DNA of 64,000 nucleotides, taken from Solanum dulcamara. Its lineage: Eukaryota; Streptophyta; Magnoliopsida; Solanales; Solanaceae. Positions within the stretch are counted from its first letter, which is position 1. Each line of letters begins with the position of its first letter. Of the stretch, positions 11,325 through 23,350 are shown piece after piece. Location of the stretch: positions 16,701,501 to 16,765,500 of the forward strand of contig NC_077247.1 of NCBI RefSeq assembly GCF_947179165.1, in the 5' to 3' direction. The position numbers and the translations under genes are program-made. Under the pieces are notes generated by a model. It did not search any database. It was given only the letters and a program-made list of their open reading frames with translations, and was not told the origin of the DNA.

Positions 11325-12811
11325 TGGATATGTATCATATACTTCAGCTTCCTTCATCAAATTTCCAGCAAAAACAAGCATGAACAAACCCTAAAAGTGG
11401 AGAGAAAATTGTGACTACTTGGGAGAAAAATAAGGTAAGTCTCGATTTTATTCCATAAATTAATTATCTAGCATATTCCATGGTGATATGAAAGTATTAG
11501 TAGTATAAAATTAGAGTTTGGTGCAGCCAAGAAACGTATAGCAAGCTGCCACGATGGTTCAGCGCGGTAAAAAAAAATTCGAGGCGCGATTTCGGCGAGT
11601 TCTAGCCAATTTCGGGAAAGGTAAGTTCTTCCCCTCTAATTTGAAGTTTATGATGTTAAATTAGGGTGTATTACACACCCTAGGGGCTGCTTGAATTTGG
11701 GTAAAAGGTTGGAAAAGTTCGGCGTTCGAAATAAGCGAAATTGGAATCGCTATAGTTAATTGTAATCGAATAATGCATTGCACTTGTGGTGTGTGACTGC
11801 TGGTTGGGTGGTGAGGTATTGTGGTGCTGGAATGTATGTTAATAAGGTCGTGGAGGGATGCTGTTGCAGCCACACGACCCTCCGCTGTGCAATTAAAGAA
11901 TTCGCGAAAGAAAGATTAAAAACTTTAGTTTTGGTATCATAGTTTCGAGTGAATCGTTGGGGGTTATATTGTGTAATGTTGTCATAATGTGCATATGTAT
12001 GGGCTGATGGTTGTATTTTTGGTTGGCTGCAGGTGTTAAGGACATGGTTGGGAATTCGGATAGGGCACATTATAGGAGAGGTGCTGTCCGATTTCCGTTA
12101 ACACCTTAACTACTTAAGGAACTAGCCGAGAAGGCGAGCGAGGGGATGAATGCTATGAATATTAGTGGGTAGCCTGAGTTTCTGAAAAGTCTAAGGGTTA
12201 TTAATACTCATCTTACTTCCATGTTAAATAGGTTGCGAGAACAACGACATAAACACGATTAAGGGGAGTCCATAAGAGGTATGTGAAGTCTATCCCTTCT
12301 CTTCTTTTGGCATGTCGTAAAGGTAAGTAAACAATGATATAACATCAAAAGTAATTCCATTCTTGAATGCTCCTTACTCAGTTCTGAACGTTAAATCTTA
12401 CATGATAGTTAAGCTAATTTCCTTGAGTTTTTTATACACTGAGGACGTAATAAATATACAGACACCTACTCATAACACTCTTCGAAGATAAATACTCTGG
12501 AATTCTTAAGTGAAAAGTCTTACTTTGGTATATGTTTAGGAATCTCGATATGTAATTAATGTAGCCCCTAATGGCATTTAGAGGGCATCAAAAATGACTA
12601 TACTGTTACTCGAATTCTTAGACAATAACTTAGTCCTCTTATATAGTTGAGTCTCAGATAATGATTTAAACTATGTTTTGTTTCTCACTACTCTACTCGT
12701 GTATACTGTAACACTTCTTCTTTGAGTCCCGGGCTGGTTATCATATTTGTGCAATTCATTGCATTATCTACCGAGTCCCTTACGAGAGGGCTGGCATCCG
12801 AATGTATATAT

Positions 12812-12920
12812 ATGATGAGGATGTATTGTAATAAGGTGGCGATGGCACGGGGCCTGATACTGATACTATGATGATGTGTTGTAATAAGGTGACGATGGCA
12901 TGGGGCCTGATACTAATACT
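12812..12920. repeat. Two-copy ~54-bp tandem repeat in El-3 LTR 1
   Basis: Two adjacent units begin ATGATGAGGATGT and ATGATGATGTGTT, each ending GGGGCCTGATACTRATACT. The same pair occurs in LTR 2 (about 20957-21063) and LTR 3 (about 29077-29183), so it belongs to the family LTR and is not a local expansion. Confidence 0.8.
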
Positions 12921-13341
12921 ACATATATGATTCACCGAACCCCTAACGGGGCCGGCTATATTGAAAATTTGAGCATGCATGTTTTTATGATTCGCAGAGT
13001 ACAGGTACATGTTTCCGATTTGATAAATTGTTCTCCTGCTCCTCTGTTTTGGATATACTTCCGGTTTTATTACGTTATACTTTACATACTCAGTACATAT
13101 GTCGTACTGACCCCTCTTTTCCTCACGGGGGCTGCGTTTCATGCCCGCGGGTGTAGGTACATAGGTTGGGGATCCGCCAGCATAGGAGTCCCACTCAGCG
13201 GTCCAAGACCGTTGCATTGTGCTGGAGCGTGATTTTGGTGACTAAAACTTGATGCATGTATATAATTTTTGTTCACAAGTACGGCGGGGGCCCCCTCCCA
13301 CCTTATATTACTGTCCTTTTGACTCTTAGAGGTCTGTAGAT

Positions 13342-13516
13342 GCAGATATGGGTTGTATGTGTATAGAGAGTATGTGTATATAAACTGTATATACGTTGTA
13401 TATGAACTATATCTAAGTTGTATATGAGTTGTATATGAGTTGTGTATAGGCTATATATGAGCTGTGCCTGAGTAGTATATGAGCTGTATGTACGGGTATG
13501 TACAACTGTATTGATA
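13342..13516. repeat. Degenerate 12-13-bp minisatellite in El-3 LTR 1
   Basis: Variants of TGTATATGAGCTG repeat about a dozen times. Matching arrays are in LTR 2 (about 21490-21650) and LTR 3 (about 29610-29775), with small length differences. Confidence 0.75.
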
Positions 13517-13747
13517 TAACTTATAATCCGGGGCGCTCCAGATATCGTGGTGGCCTTGTCGGCTTGCGTATATTTATATTAAGAACGTCCTTATGTGTTA
13601 CTACAGCCTTGTCATCCTGTATGTTCCTTTCCCTTGAATATCTGTTGAGTGTAAGCAGGAGATAGGTTATGCATCATTAGCTGGAGTCCATATGGGTGTC
13701 CGGTTCGGAGACCTATCATGGCCTACGGGGATGGGTCATGATAGAAG

Positions 13748-13759
13748 TGGTATTAGAGC
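13748..13759 (+). promoter_or_regulatory. Primer binding site, El-3 copy 1
   Basis: TGGTATTAGAGC, four bases after the LTR end. It is complementary to the 3' end of initiator-Met tRNA with one mismatch; copy 2 has the unmutated TGGTATCAGAGC. Confidence 0.9.
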
Positions 13760-13946
13760 AGTCCTTTCTTGGAGTATCCATAGACCGTGTCTAGTAGAGG
13801 CTTGTTTATCAGTATGTTGTACACCACACCTATAGACAGGAGGCTGTAGGATATTTAGGATGTTACTTTCTTTCTTATTTTAGATCGTGCGATAGAGCTA
13901 TATTTTAAGGATGACCCCTCACTAACTGATCTATATGTTTACAGTA

Positions 13947-15200
13947 ATGACTCCAAGGAAAGCGACAACGGCCCAGAAGGGCAAGTCAGCAACGGGGGAA
14001 ACTAGTCAGACCTCGAGGGTTACCAGGGCTCGTGCCCAGTCTATGCTGAGGATTGTACTCCAGTCGGCGAGCTCTACTACGCCGCCACCTCCAGAGGAGC
14101 TTGGGGCAGCAACAGCTATAGATCTTGAACCTCCAGTACAGGAGCCTCCCATCCTGCAGCAAGGGGTGGAGGATAGAGCTATAAAAGATGCCATACAGCA
14201 GTTGATTAGGCTAATGGCAGGACAGGCCCGAAGGCGTGGCCCAAATGATGCTAATAGATAAGACAGCTTGAAGGTCCGTGATTTCCTAGACTGTAACCCT
14301 CTAGAATTTCATGGATCGAGAACTATAGAGGATCCATAGGAATTCATTCGACAAATACAGTGTACACTGTGGATCATTAGGGCTTCGGAGACTAAGTCGG
14401 TTGAATTTGCCTCCTATCGGCTACATGATGTAGCCGTTAACTGGCACGAGTCTTGGGAGTTATCGAGGGGCGAGGGTGCTCCTCCAGCTGAAGGGATGAA
14501 TTTATAGAAGCCTTTCTTAGCCACTTCCTGCCTCCAAAAATGAGACAATCCAAGGTGGATAGATTCTTGTAGTTGAAGCAGAACAGCAGGATTGTTCAAG
14601 ACTATAGCCTCGATTTTGACTCATTAGCAAGGCATGCCCCTACAATTGTAGTTAATATGGCAGATAGGGTGCATCGATACATTATGGGCTTGGATCTTTA
14701 TTTGGTTGATAGTTGTATGGCCATGGCTTCTCAGTCAGGCATGGATATTGCCCGGGTATAAGCATATGCCCAAGGGGTAGAAGAGCGACATAGAAGGCGT
14801 CAGCCTGACAGAGGGTTTGATAGAAGCCAACCTAAGAAGGCTAAGTCAGTTGATTATCCAAGGGAATTTCGCAGCGGGTGATTCCAGCAGTTTGGTAGAT
14901 ACCCCTCCCAGCCACCTCGGAGTGTACCTCCATAGTTTCCAGGTGGACGAGTTGAAAGAGTTAGATATTTAGGGGCCGGGGCCGGATTAGGTTCTAGAGC
15001 TTCAGGTATACAAGTGAACCAGAGTTCTCGACAGTCAAGACCACCGATACCCCAATGTCCTTATTGTAATAAGCCTCATTTTTGAGAATGTCATTGGACT
15101 ACTGGTGCGTGTTTTTCTTGTGGCCGTCAGGGCCATATTGCAAGAGAATGCCCACTTAAGAGTACTCCAGGTGGTATGGCTCAACCAACTGGGTCAGTTG
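13947..15200 (+). pseudogene. Gag of El-3 copy 1, decayed
   Basis: Starts MTPRKATTAQKGK at 13947, two bases after a TTTACAG acceptor-like sequence. A basic, Pro-rich N-terminus is followed by the capsid-like region (WHESWELS, then SLDFDSLARHAP from 14573). The zinc knuckle at 15110-15151 is intact with spacing C-x2-C-x4-H-x4-C (CFSCGRQGHIAREC). In-frame stops shared with copy 2 lie at 14337, 14570, 14759, 14933, 15083 and, just after this entry, 15248. A TAA at 14259 and a 1-base deletion near 14493 are private to this copy. Gag would assemble the particle and bind RNA. Confidence 0.88.
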
Positions 15201-15772
15201 CGGGTTCTTCTTCTTCTCTGGCTATGCACTCGATGGGGCGGGGAATGTAGATACCAGCAGGCCGTGGTAGAGGCCGGGGTGGAACATCCAGTTCTAGCGG
15301 TCCTTCTAACCGTATATATGCCTTGGCCAGTAGACAGGACCAGGAAGCGTCGCCGAATGTGGTCATAGGTGCATTATCAATCTTTTCTCAGGACGTATAT
15401 GCGTTGATGGATTCATGCTCTACTTTATCATATATATCTCCTTTTGTTGCTAGTAGAGTTGGAATTAAGCCTGAGTTAATAGAGTCGTTTGAGGTTGCTA
15501 CGCCAGTAGGGGACTCTATTGTGGTAAAGTAGGTATATAGACATTGCTTGATAAATGTGTATAGTCATCGTACCTTGGCCGATTTGATAGAGTTAGATAT
15601 GGTGGAATTTGATGTTATTATGGGTATGGATTAGCTAGCTTCTTGTCATGCCAATGTAGACTATAAAAATAAAATGGTTTGATTTTAGTTCTCAGACGGA
15701 CCAATTGTCGAGTGATTAGGAAACACAGCGTCACCAAAGGGTAGGTTTATTTCATACCTTAAGGCAAGGAAA
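15201..15772 (+). pseudogene. Protease domain of El-3 copy 1, decayed
   Basis: The frame 15323-15532 carries IGALSIFSQDVYALMD followed by SCSTLSYIS. The catalytic Asp is retained but the usual Gly two residues on is replaced, giving D-S-C where copy 2 reads D-P-G. Shared stops are at 15530, 15632 and 15713. A TGA and TAG in the 15678-15690 stretch are private to this copy. The end of the domain leads into the RT N-terminal extension at 15773. Confidence 0.85.
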
Positions 15773-16751
15773 ATGATTAATAAGGGGTACATTTATCATC
15801 TAGTCCGCGTACACGATCTGGAAGCTGAAGTGCTAACTCTTCAGTTGTTGCCCGTGGTTAATGAATATCCAGATGTGTTTCCAGATGAACTTCCAGGCCT
15901 TCCTCCAGAATGGGAAATAGAGTTAACTATAGACGACCACCAGATACTCAGCCTATTTCTATCCCCCCATATAAAATGGCACCCGCAGAATTAAAGGAGC
16001 TAAAGGAGCAGTTGAGGGACCTACTGGAGAAAGGGTTTATTAGGCCCATTACATCACTAAGGGGAGCACCAATACTGTTTGTCAAGAAGAAAAATGGATC
16101 GCTGCGAATGTGTATTGACTACAGGCAGCTGAATAAGGTAACAATTAAGAACATATATCCCCTTCCCAGGATTGATGATTTGTTTGAATAGTTGCAGGGT
16201 GCCTATTGTTTTTCGAAGATAGACCTACAGTCATGCTATCATCAGGTACAGGTAAGGGATGCAGATATACTAAACACCGCATTCAGGACCCGGTATGGGA
16301 ATTACGAGTTCAAAGTGATGTCCTTTGGGCTGACAAACGCTCCAGCGGTATACATGGATCAATGAACCGAGTGTTCAAACCATTTTTAGATTTGTTCGTG
16401 ATAGTATTTATTGACGATATTCTGGTCTATTCACGATCGGAGATGGAATACGCAGATCACTTGCGGGTGGTACTGGGAGTACTCCAACACCAGCAATTGT
16501 ATGCTAAGTTCTCTAAATGTGAATTTTGGTTAACTTCAGTAGCTTTTCTGGGACACATTATTAGGATTGATGGTATTCGCATAGATGTGCAAAAAATTGA
16601 GGCCATAAAGGCTTGGCCAAGACCTACAACCCCTACGGAGGTACGAAGCTTCTTGGGGTTAGCAGGGTACTATAGAAGGTTTGTGGAAGGGTTTGCTTCA
16701 ATTTCAGCGCCTTTAACAAGATTGACTCAAAAAGCGGCTAAATTCCAATAG
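15773..16751 (+). pseudogene. Reverse transcriptase of El-3 copy 1, decayed
   Basis: 15773-15994 carries the pre-RT segment ([17 protein letters not shown]). A frameshift near 15940, present in copy 2 too, moves the frame to 15910-16191 ([10 protein letters not shown], then [18 protein letters not shown]), which ends in a TAG. Palm sequence continues, and a 1-base deletion near 16362 shifts the frame again. The catalytic box [10 protein letters not shown] is intact near 16408-16437. The connection ends with [15 protein letters not shown]. Despite the good catalytic box, three frame breaks make the gene non-functional. Confidence 0.9.
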
Positions 16752-17220
16752 ACTGATGCTTGTGAACGAAGCTTTCAGCTGTTAAAGGAAAAGTTGACTA
16801 TAGCACATGTTCTAACTCTCCCTGATGGACCAAACGGTTACGTTATTTATTATGACGCCTTCGGTATTGGACTAGGGTGCGTTCTAATGCAGAATGGCAG
16901 AGTTGTAGCTTATGCCTCCCGACAGCTTAGGAAGCATGAAAAGAATTATCCAACCCATGATCTGGAATTAGCAGTGGTGATCCATGCTTTAAAAATATGG
17001 AGACACTACCTGTATGGTGTACATGTTGACGTTTATACTAACCATAAAAGCCTCCAGTATATCTTTAAGTAGAAGGAGCTAAACCTACAGCAAAGAAGGT
17101 GGCTGGAGTTATTGAAGGATTATGATGTCGACATTTTATATCACCTAAGGAAGGCAAATGTGGTGGAAGATGTGCTCAGCCGTAAATCAATGGGTAGCTT
17201 GGCAGAGGTACAACCGGAAT
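16752..17220 (+). pseudogene. RNase H domain of El-3 copy 1, decayed
   Basis: 16794-17072 reads through [39 protein letters not shown] and [10 protein letters not shown]. The Asp usually found before HKSLQY is Asn here. A TAG at 17070-17072 interrupts it. The C-terminal VVADALSR motif reads VVEDVLSR, so a second key region is altered. The frame closes with a TAG near 17219. Confidence 0.82.
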
Positions 17221-17489
17221 AGTAGGAGATGATCCGTGAGATCTGCTAGCTTGCCAGCCTTGGAGTCCGCTTAGTTGATTCGGGTGATGACGGGGTTTCT
17301 GTTTGACGATTGCTGAATCCTCCCTCATGGATAAAGTAAAACGATGTTAATACCAGGACCCTGTTCTAGCAAAGTATAGAGATGAAACTCTCCAAAAGTA
17401 AAAGACTCCATTTGAAATCACAATTGGTGGGATACTACGATATCGAGGCAGAGTCTGTGTACCGAAAGTTGCAGGTTTACGGCAGCAAG

Positions 17490-18774
17490 TACTGGAAGAG
17501 GCACAATATGCTCGTTATTCCATTCATCCAGGGTCAACCAAGATGTATCACAACCTCAAATGTTTATATTGGTGGGATGGTATAAAAGGGATGTAGCAGA
17601 GTTCGTATCCCAATGCCCAAATTGCCAGCAAGTTAAGGTTGAACATCAAAATCTAGGTGGAATACTACAGAAGATGGAGATTCCAACCTGGAAATGGGAA
17701 GCGATTAACATGGATTTCATTACTGGCTTACCTCGTACTCTCCGGAAACAGGATTCTATATGGGTTATTGTGGATAGGCTGACAAAATCAGCCCACTTCC
17801 TCCTAGTCAAGACCACATACTCCGCCGAGGATTATGCGAAGTTGTACGTCAAGAAAATAGTACGACTTCATGGCGTTCCCGCATCTATTATTTCGGACAG
17901 GGGAGCCCAGTTCACAACCCATTTTTGGCGGTCATTCCAGGAAGGCTTAGGAACACAAGTAAGCCTTAGTATAGCATTTCATCCCCAAACTGATGGGCAG
18001 GCCAAGCGCACTATTCAGACACTAGAAGATATGTTACGAGCCTATATAATTAACTTTAAAGGTAGCTAGGATGATCATATACCACTTATTGAGTTTTTCT
18101 ACAATAACAGTTATAACTCCAGCATTCAAATGGCGTTGTATGAGGCTTTATACGGCAGAAAGTGCAGGTCCCCTATCAGTTGGTTCGATGTTGGTGAAAC
18201 ATAACTAATGGGTCCAGACATAGTCCAACAGGCGGTGGAAAAGGTAAAGCTTATTCGGGAAAGATTATTAATTTCCCAAAGTCGACAGAAGTCATACACA
18301 AATAGTCCACGTCGACCATTGGAGTTTCAAGTAGGTGAATGGGTGTTCTTGAAAGTGTCTCCCATGAAAGGAGTAATGAGATTCGGTAAGAAAGGGAAGT
18401 TGACTCTGAGATACATTGATCCTTACTTGATCCTTCACCGAATAGGCAAGGTTGCCTATGAATTAGACTTGCCAGCCGACCTGGAAGTAGTACATCTAGT
18501 TTTTCATGTATTAATGCTTCGCAGATGTATAGGTGACCTGTCCTGAGTGCATTCCATGGATGACATCTAGGTCACTGAAGAACTAGCCTATGAAGAATAG
18601 CCAGTCGTCATCCTAGATCGACAGATTAGAAAATTGCGAACTAAATATGTAGCCTCGGTCAAGGTGCTATGGCAGAATAGAAATCGGGAGGAAATGACCT
18701 GGGAAGCTGAAGAGGACATAAGACAAAGGTATCCATACCTGTTACCGATATCTACAAGTAACCCCAACTCTTGA
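17490..18774 (+). pseudogene. Integrase and chromodomain-like tail of El-3 copy 1
   Basis: The zinc region lies at 17490-17625 (ending CPNCQQVKVEHQ). The core frame 17560-18069 is unusually long for this window. The first catalytic Asp is at 17713-17715 (MDF) and the second at 17896-17898 (ISDRGAQF). Exactly 36 codons on, at 18004-18006, AAG encodes Lys where the catalytic Glu should be. The frame ends with TAG at a Trp codon (18067-18069). 18208-18546 holds the C-terminal SH3-like part. The chromodomain-like tail (VLWQNRNREEMTWEAEED) ends at TGA 18772-18774. Apart from the lysine and the stops, the core is well preserved. Confidence 0.9.
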
Positions 18775-18895
18775 GCACTCGTATATTAATAATATGGATG
18801 GAAATGTATGTGATATCATAAGAGAAAGGAACCTCCCTATAATCTATATACATTCTTAAGGGAAGTTGCATTTAATATTCGGGCATGAATGTTCT

Positions 18896-18909
18896 AAAGG
18901 GGGGAAGGA
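18896..18909 (+). promoter_or_regulatory. Polypurine tract, El-3 copy 1
   Basis: AAAGGGGGGAAGGA abuts the TGTTACACCC start of LTR 2. It is the plus-strand primer site. Confidence 0.9.
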
Positions 18910-21887
18910 TGTTACACCCCACATCTTTGAACTCGAAAGGTTCCTTAAGTTACTTACAAGCTATTATGTAAGCCACTAAAGTTACAAACCTATTGAACAA
19001 CTCTAAGAAGGGAGAATGTGACACCCCATGGTAGGGGAGGTTAGAAATAGGGTTAAGAGAAGTAGGAGGGAGTTGGAGGCCAAGTTATGAGTCGTAGGAC
19101 TTGATTTGCTTATGTACGCCCCTAACTTAGAAGTTTTACATACTTAATCTATTTGAGTACATACCAAGGTTGCGTAGCACGGATGACATAGGCTCTTAAA
19201 ATAAGACGAGATTACGAACCCACGAGGAGGAAAAAAAAATTACTCAGGGTGGCCAATGGGAGGGTGACACATGGAAGCACCTAAGCAAGCAGGTGACCCA
19301 CCTTCTTGGGGCCAAGTAAGTGACCCACCTGCTTGGGGGAGGTGGGCCCCACTGCCATGTGGTAGCCCCTCCTTCAGCATGTAGATGCGGTGGCCCAATA
19401 GGGGCTGGACACGTGTCACCTCTTGGGGATGACATGTGTCACACCCTAAGACCACATATATGTATGGATATGTATCATATACTCCAGCTTCCTTCATCAA
19501 ATTTCTAGCAAAAAACAAGCATGAACAAACCCTAAAAGTAGAGAGAAAATTGCGATGACTTGGAAGAAAAATAAGGTAAGTCTCGATTTTGTTAAATAAA
19601 TTAATTATCTAGAATATACCACGGTGATATGGAAGTATTAGTAGAATAAAATTAGAGTTCGTTGCAGCCAAGAAACAGACATCAAGCTGCCACGATGGTT
19701 CAGCGCGCTAAAAATAATTCTTAGGCGCGATTTCGGCGAGTTCTAGCTAATTTCGGGAAAGGTAAGTTCTTCCCCTCTAATTTGAAGTTTATGATGTTAA
19801 ATTAGGGTTTATTACACACCTTAGGGGCTTCTGGAAGTTGGGGAAAAGGTTTGAAAAGTTCAGCGTTCGAAATAAGCGAAATTGGAATCGCTATAGTTAA
19901 TTGTAATCGAATAATGCGTTGCGCTTGTGGTGTGTGACTGATGGTCGGGTGGTGAGGTATTGTGGTGCTGGAATTTATGTTAATAAGGGCGTGGGGGGCT
20001 GCTGGTTGCAGCCACACGACCCTCCATTGTGCAATTAAAGAATTTGCGAAAGAAAGATTAAAAACTTTAGTTTTGGTATCATAGTTTCGTGTGAATCATT
20101 GGGGGTTATATTGTGTAATATTGTCATAATGTGCATATGTATGGGCTGCTGGTTGTATTTTTGGTTGGCTGCAGGTGTTAAGGACGTGGTTGGGAATTCG
20201 GATGATAGGGCACATTATAGGGGAGGTGCTGTCCGATTTCTATTAACACCTTAACTAGTTAAGGAACTAGTCGAGAAGGCGAGCGAGGGGATGAATGCTA
20301 TGAATATTAGTGGGTAGCCTGAGTTGCTGAAAAGTCTAAGGGTTATTAATACTCGTCTTAGTTCCGTGTTAAATAGGTTGCGAGGACAACGTCATAAACA
20401 CGATTAAGGGGAGTCCATAAGAGGGATGTGAAGTCTATCCCTTCTCTTCTTTTGGCATGTCGTAAAGGTAAGTAAACAGTGATATAACGTCTAAAGTAAT
20501 TCCATTCTTGAATGCTCTTTATTCAGTTCTGAATGTTAAATCTTATATGATTGTTAAGCTAATTTCCTTGAGTCTTTTATACACTGAGGACGTAATAAAT
20601 ATACAGACTCCTAGTCAAAACACTATTCGAAGACAAATACTCTGGAATTCTTAAGTGAATAGTCTTACATTGCTATATGTCTAGGAACCTCGAGACGTAA
20701 TTAATGTATCCCCTAATGGCATTTATAGGGCAGCTAGAATGACTATACTGTTACTCGAATTCTTAGACAATAACTTAGTCCTCTTATATAGTTGAGTCTC
20801 AGATAATGATTTAAACTGTGTTTTGTTTCTCACTACCCTACTCGTGTATACTGTAACACTTCTTCTTCGAGTCCCGGGATGGTTATCAGATTCGTGCAAT
20901 TCACTTTATTGTCCACCGAGTCCCTTACTAGAGGGTCGGCATCCATATGTATATATATGATGAGGATGTGTTGTAATAAGGTGACGATGGAACGAGGCCT
21001 GATACTGATACTATGATGATGTGTTGTAATAAGGTGACGATGGCACGGGGCCTGATACTGATACTACATATATGATTCACCGGACCTCTGACGGGGCCGG
21101 CTATATTGAAAATTTGAGCATGCATGTTTTTATGATTCACAGAGTATAGGTACATGTTTCCGATTTGATAAATTATTCTCCTGCTCCTCTGTTTTGGATA
21201 TACTTCCGGTTTTGTTACATTACACTTTACATACTCAGTACATATGTCGTACTGACCCCTCCTTTCCTCAAGGGGGCTGCAGTTCATGCTCGCAGGTATA
21301 GGTACATAGGTTGGAGATCCGCCATCATAGGAGTCCCTCTCAGCGGTCCAAGAATTCTCCATTGTGCTGGAGCCTGATTTTGGGTACTAAAACTTGATGC
21401 ATGTATATAAGTTTTGTTCACAGGTACGGCAGGGGCCTTGTCCCATCTTATGTTACTATCCTTTTGACTCTTAGAGGTCTGTGGATGCAGATGTGGGTTG
21501 TATATGTGTAGAGCGTATATGTATATAAATTGTATATACGTTGTATATAAATTGTATCTAAGTTGTATATGAGCTGTATATGAGTTATGTATAGGCTGTA
21601 TATAAGTTGTGCCTGAGTAGTATATGTGTTGTATGTACGGGTATGTACGGCTATATTAATATGACTTATAATCCAGGTGCTCTCGATGTCGTGGTGGCCT
21701 TGTCGGCTTGCGTATATTTATATTAAGAACGTCCTTATGTGTTACTATAGCCTTGTCATCTTGTATGTTCCTTTACCTTGAATATCTGTTGAGTGTAAGC
21801 AGGAGATAGGTTATGCATCGTTAGTCGGGGTACATGTGGGTGTCCAATTCGGAGACCCATCATGGCCTACAGGGATGGGTCGTGATA
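18910..21887 (+). mobile_element. El-3 LTR 2 (shared central LTR)
   Basis: Runs from TGTTACACCC to CGTGATA. It serves both as 3' LTR of copy 1 (preceded by a polypurine tract) and 5' LTR of copy 2 (followed by a primer site). It retains the 10-bp AGGGAGTTGG segment missing from LTR 1 and the 24-bp GGGTGTCC-type segment missing from LTR 3. In the first 150 bases it is the most divergent of the three. Donor-like AAG|GTAAGT is at 19576 and the TATA-like element at 19457. Confidence 0.93.
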
Positions 21888-21891
21888 GAAG

Positions 21892-21903
21892 TGGTATCAG
21901 AGC
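21892..21903 (+). promoter_or_regulatory. Primer binding site, El-3 copy 2
   Basis: TGGTATCAGAGC, a perfect 12-base match to the complement of the initiator-Met tRNA 3' end, four bases after LTR 2. Confidence 0.93.
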
Positions 21904-22090
21904 GGTCCTTTCTTAGAGTATCCACAGACCGTGTCTAGTAGAGGCTTGTTTATCAGTGTGTTGTGAAACACACCTATAGACAGGAGGCTGTAGGATATTT
22001 AGGATGTTACTTTCTTTCTTATTTTAGATCGTGCGATAGAGCTATATTTTTAGGATGACCCCTCACTAACCGATCTATATGTTTATTGTA

Positions 22091-23350
22091 ATGCCTCCAA
22101 GGAAAGCGACCACGGCCCAGAAGGCCAAGTCAACAATGGGGGAAATTAGTCAGATCCTGAGGGTTACCAGGGCACGTGCCCAGTCTATGCCGAGGTTTGT
22201 ACTCCAGTCGGCGAACTCTACTATGCCGCCACCTCCATAGGAGCTTGGGGCAGCAGCTGTAGATCTTGAACCTCCAGTACAGGAGCCTCCCATCCCACAG
22301 CAAGGGGCGGAGGATAGAGCTATGAGAGATGTCGTACAGCTGTTGTCTGGGCTAATGGCAGGACAGGCCTGGAGGCGTGGCCCAAATGATGCTAATAGAC
22401 AAGACAGCTTGAGAGTCCGTGATTTCCTAGCCTGTAACCCTCTAGAATTTCATGGATTGAGAACTGTAGAGGATCCATAGGAATTCATTCAACAAATGCA
22501 GTGTACACTGTGGATCATTAGGGCTTTAGAGACTGAGTCGGTTGTATTAGCCTCCTATCGGCTACGTGATGTTGCCGCTAACTGGCATGAGTCTTGGGAG
22601 TTATCGAGGGGCGAGGGTGCTTCTCCAGCTGAATGGGATGAATTTATAGAAAACTTTCTTATCCAGTTCCTGCCTCCAGAAATGAGACGATCCAGGGTGG
22701 ATAGATTCTTGTAGTTGAAGCAGAACAGCAAGAGTGTTCGAGACTATAGCCTCGAGTTTGACTCATTGGCAAGGCATGCCCCTACAATTGTAGTTGATAT
22801 GGCAGATAGGGTGAATCAATATGTTATGGGCTTGGATCTTTATTTGGTTGATAGCTGTATGGCCATGGCTTCTCAGTCAGGCATGGATATTGCCCGGGTA
22901 TAAGCATATGCCCAAGGGGTAGAAGAGCGACATAGAAGGCGTCAGCCTGACAGAGGGTTTGATAGAAGCCAACCTAAGAAGGCTAAGTCAGTTGATTATC
23001 CAAGGGAATTTTGCAGCGGGCGATTCCAGCAGTTTGGTAGATACCCCTCCCAGCCACCTCGGAGCGTACCTCCATAGTTTCCAGGTGGACGAGTTAAAAG
23101 CGTTAGATATTCAGGGGCCGGACAAGGTTCTAGAGCTTCAGGTATACAAGTGAACCAGAGTTCTCGACAGTCAAGACCACCGATACCCCAATGTCCTTAT
23201 TGTAATAAGCCTCATTTTTGAGAATGTCATTGGACTACTGGTGCTTGTTTTTCTTGTGGCCGTCAGGGCCATATTGCAAGAGAATGCCCACTTAAGAGTA
23301 CTCCAGGTGGTATGGCTCAACCAACTGGGTCAGTTGCGGGTTCTTCTTCT
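22091..23350 (+). pseudogene. Gag of El-3 copy 2, decayed
   Basis: Starts MPPRKATTAQKAK at 22091. The acceptor-like ACAG seen in copy 1 is TTG here, though the earlier TTCTTATTTTAG at 22016-22027 is kept. A TAG in the Pro-rich stretch near 22238 is private. 22496-22714 reads as uninterrupted capsid-like sequence (WHESWELSRGEG, then EWDEFIENFLIQFLPPE). 22715-22903 continues to a TAA. The zinc knuckle at 23246-23287 is intact (CFSCGRQGHIAREC). Stops at 22478, 22712, 22901, 23075 and 23219 match copy 1 position for position. Confidence 0.88.

Larger units (their letters stand above)
10781..13743 (+). mobile_element. El-3 LTR 1
   Basis: Runs from TGTTACACCC to CATGATA. It lacks a 10-bp AGGGAGTTGG segment (near 10937) that LTRs 2 and 3 retain. 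It contains the palindromic U3 repeats, a TATA-like TATATGTA at 11317, a splice-donor-like AAG|GTAAGT at 11435, two tandem copies of a ~54-bp unit and a degenerate 12-13-bp minisatellite. In the first 150 bases it differs from LTR 3 at about 6 sites and from LTR 2 at about 12. Confidence 0.93.

Noticed and set aside
12780..13217. 145-residue minus-strand open frame inside El-3 LTR 1, partly repeated in LTR 2 (20928-21362) and LTR 3
   Set aside because: It lies in the U5 part of an LTR, spans the tandem units, is shortened in LTR 3, and shows no domain. Similarity among the LTRs is explained by their common origin.
19240..19518. Overlapping short open frames on both strands in the GC-rich U3 of El-3 LTR 2 (and 27277-27660 in LTR 3)
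   Set aside because: They follow from the low-stop GC-rich palindromic repeats, with no start context, domain or conservation of frame.
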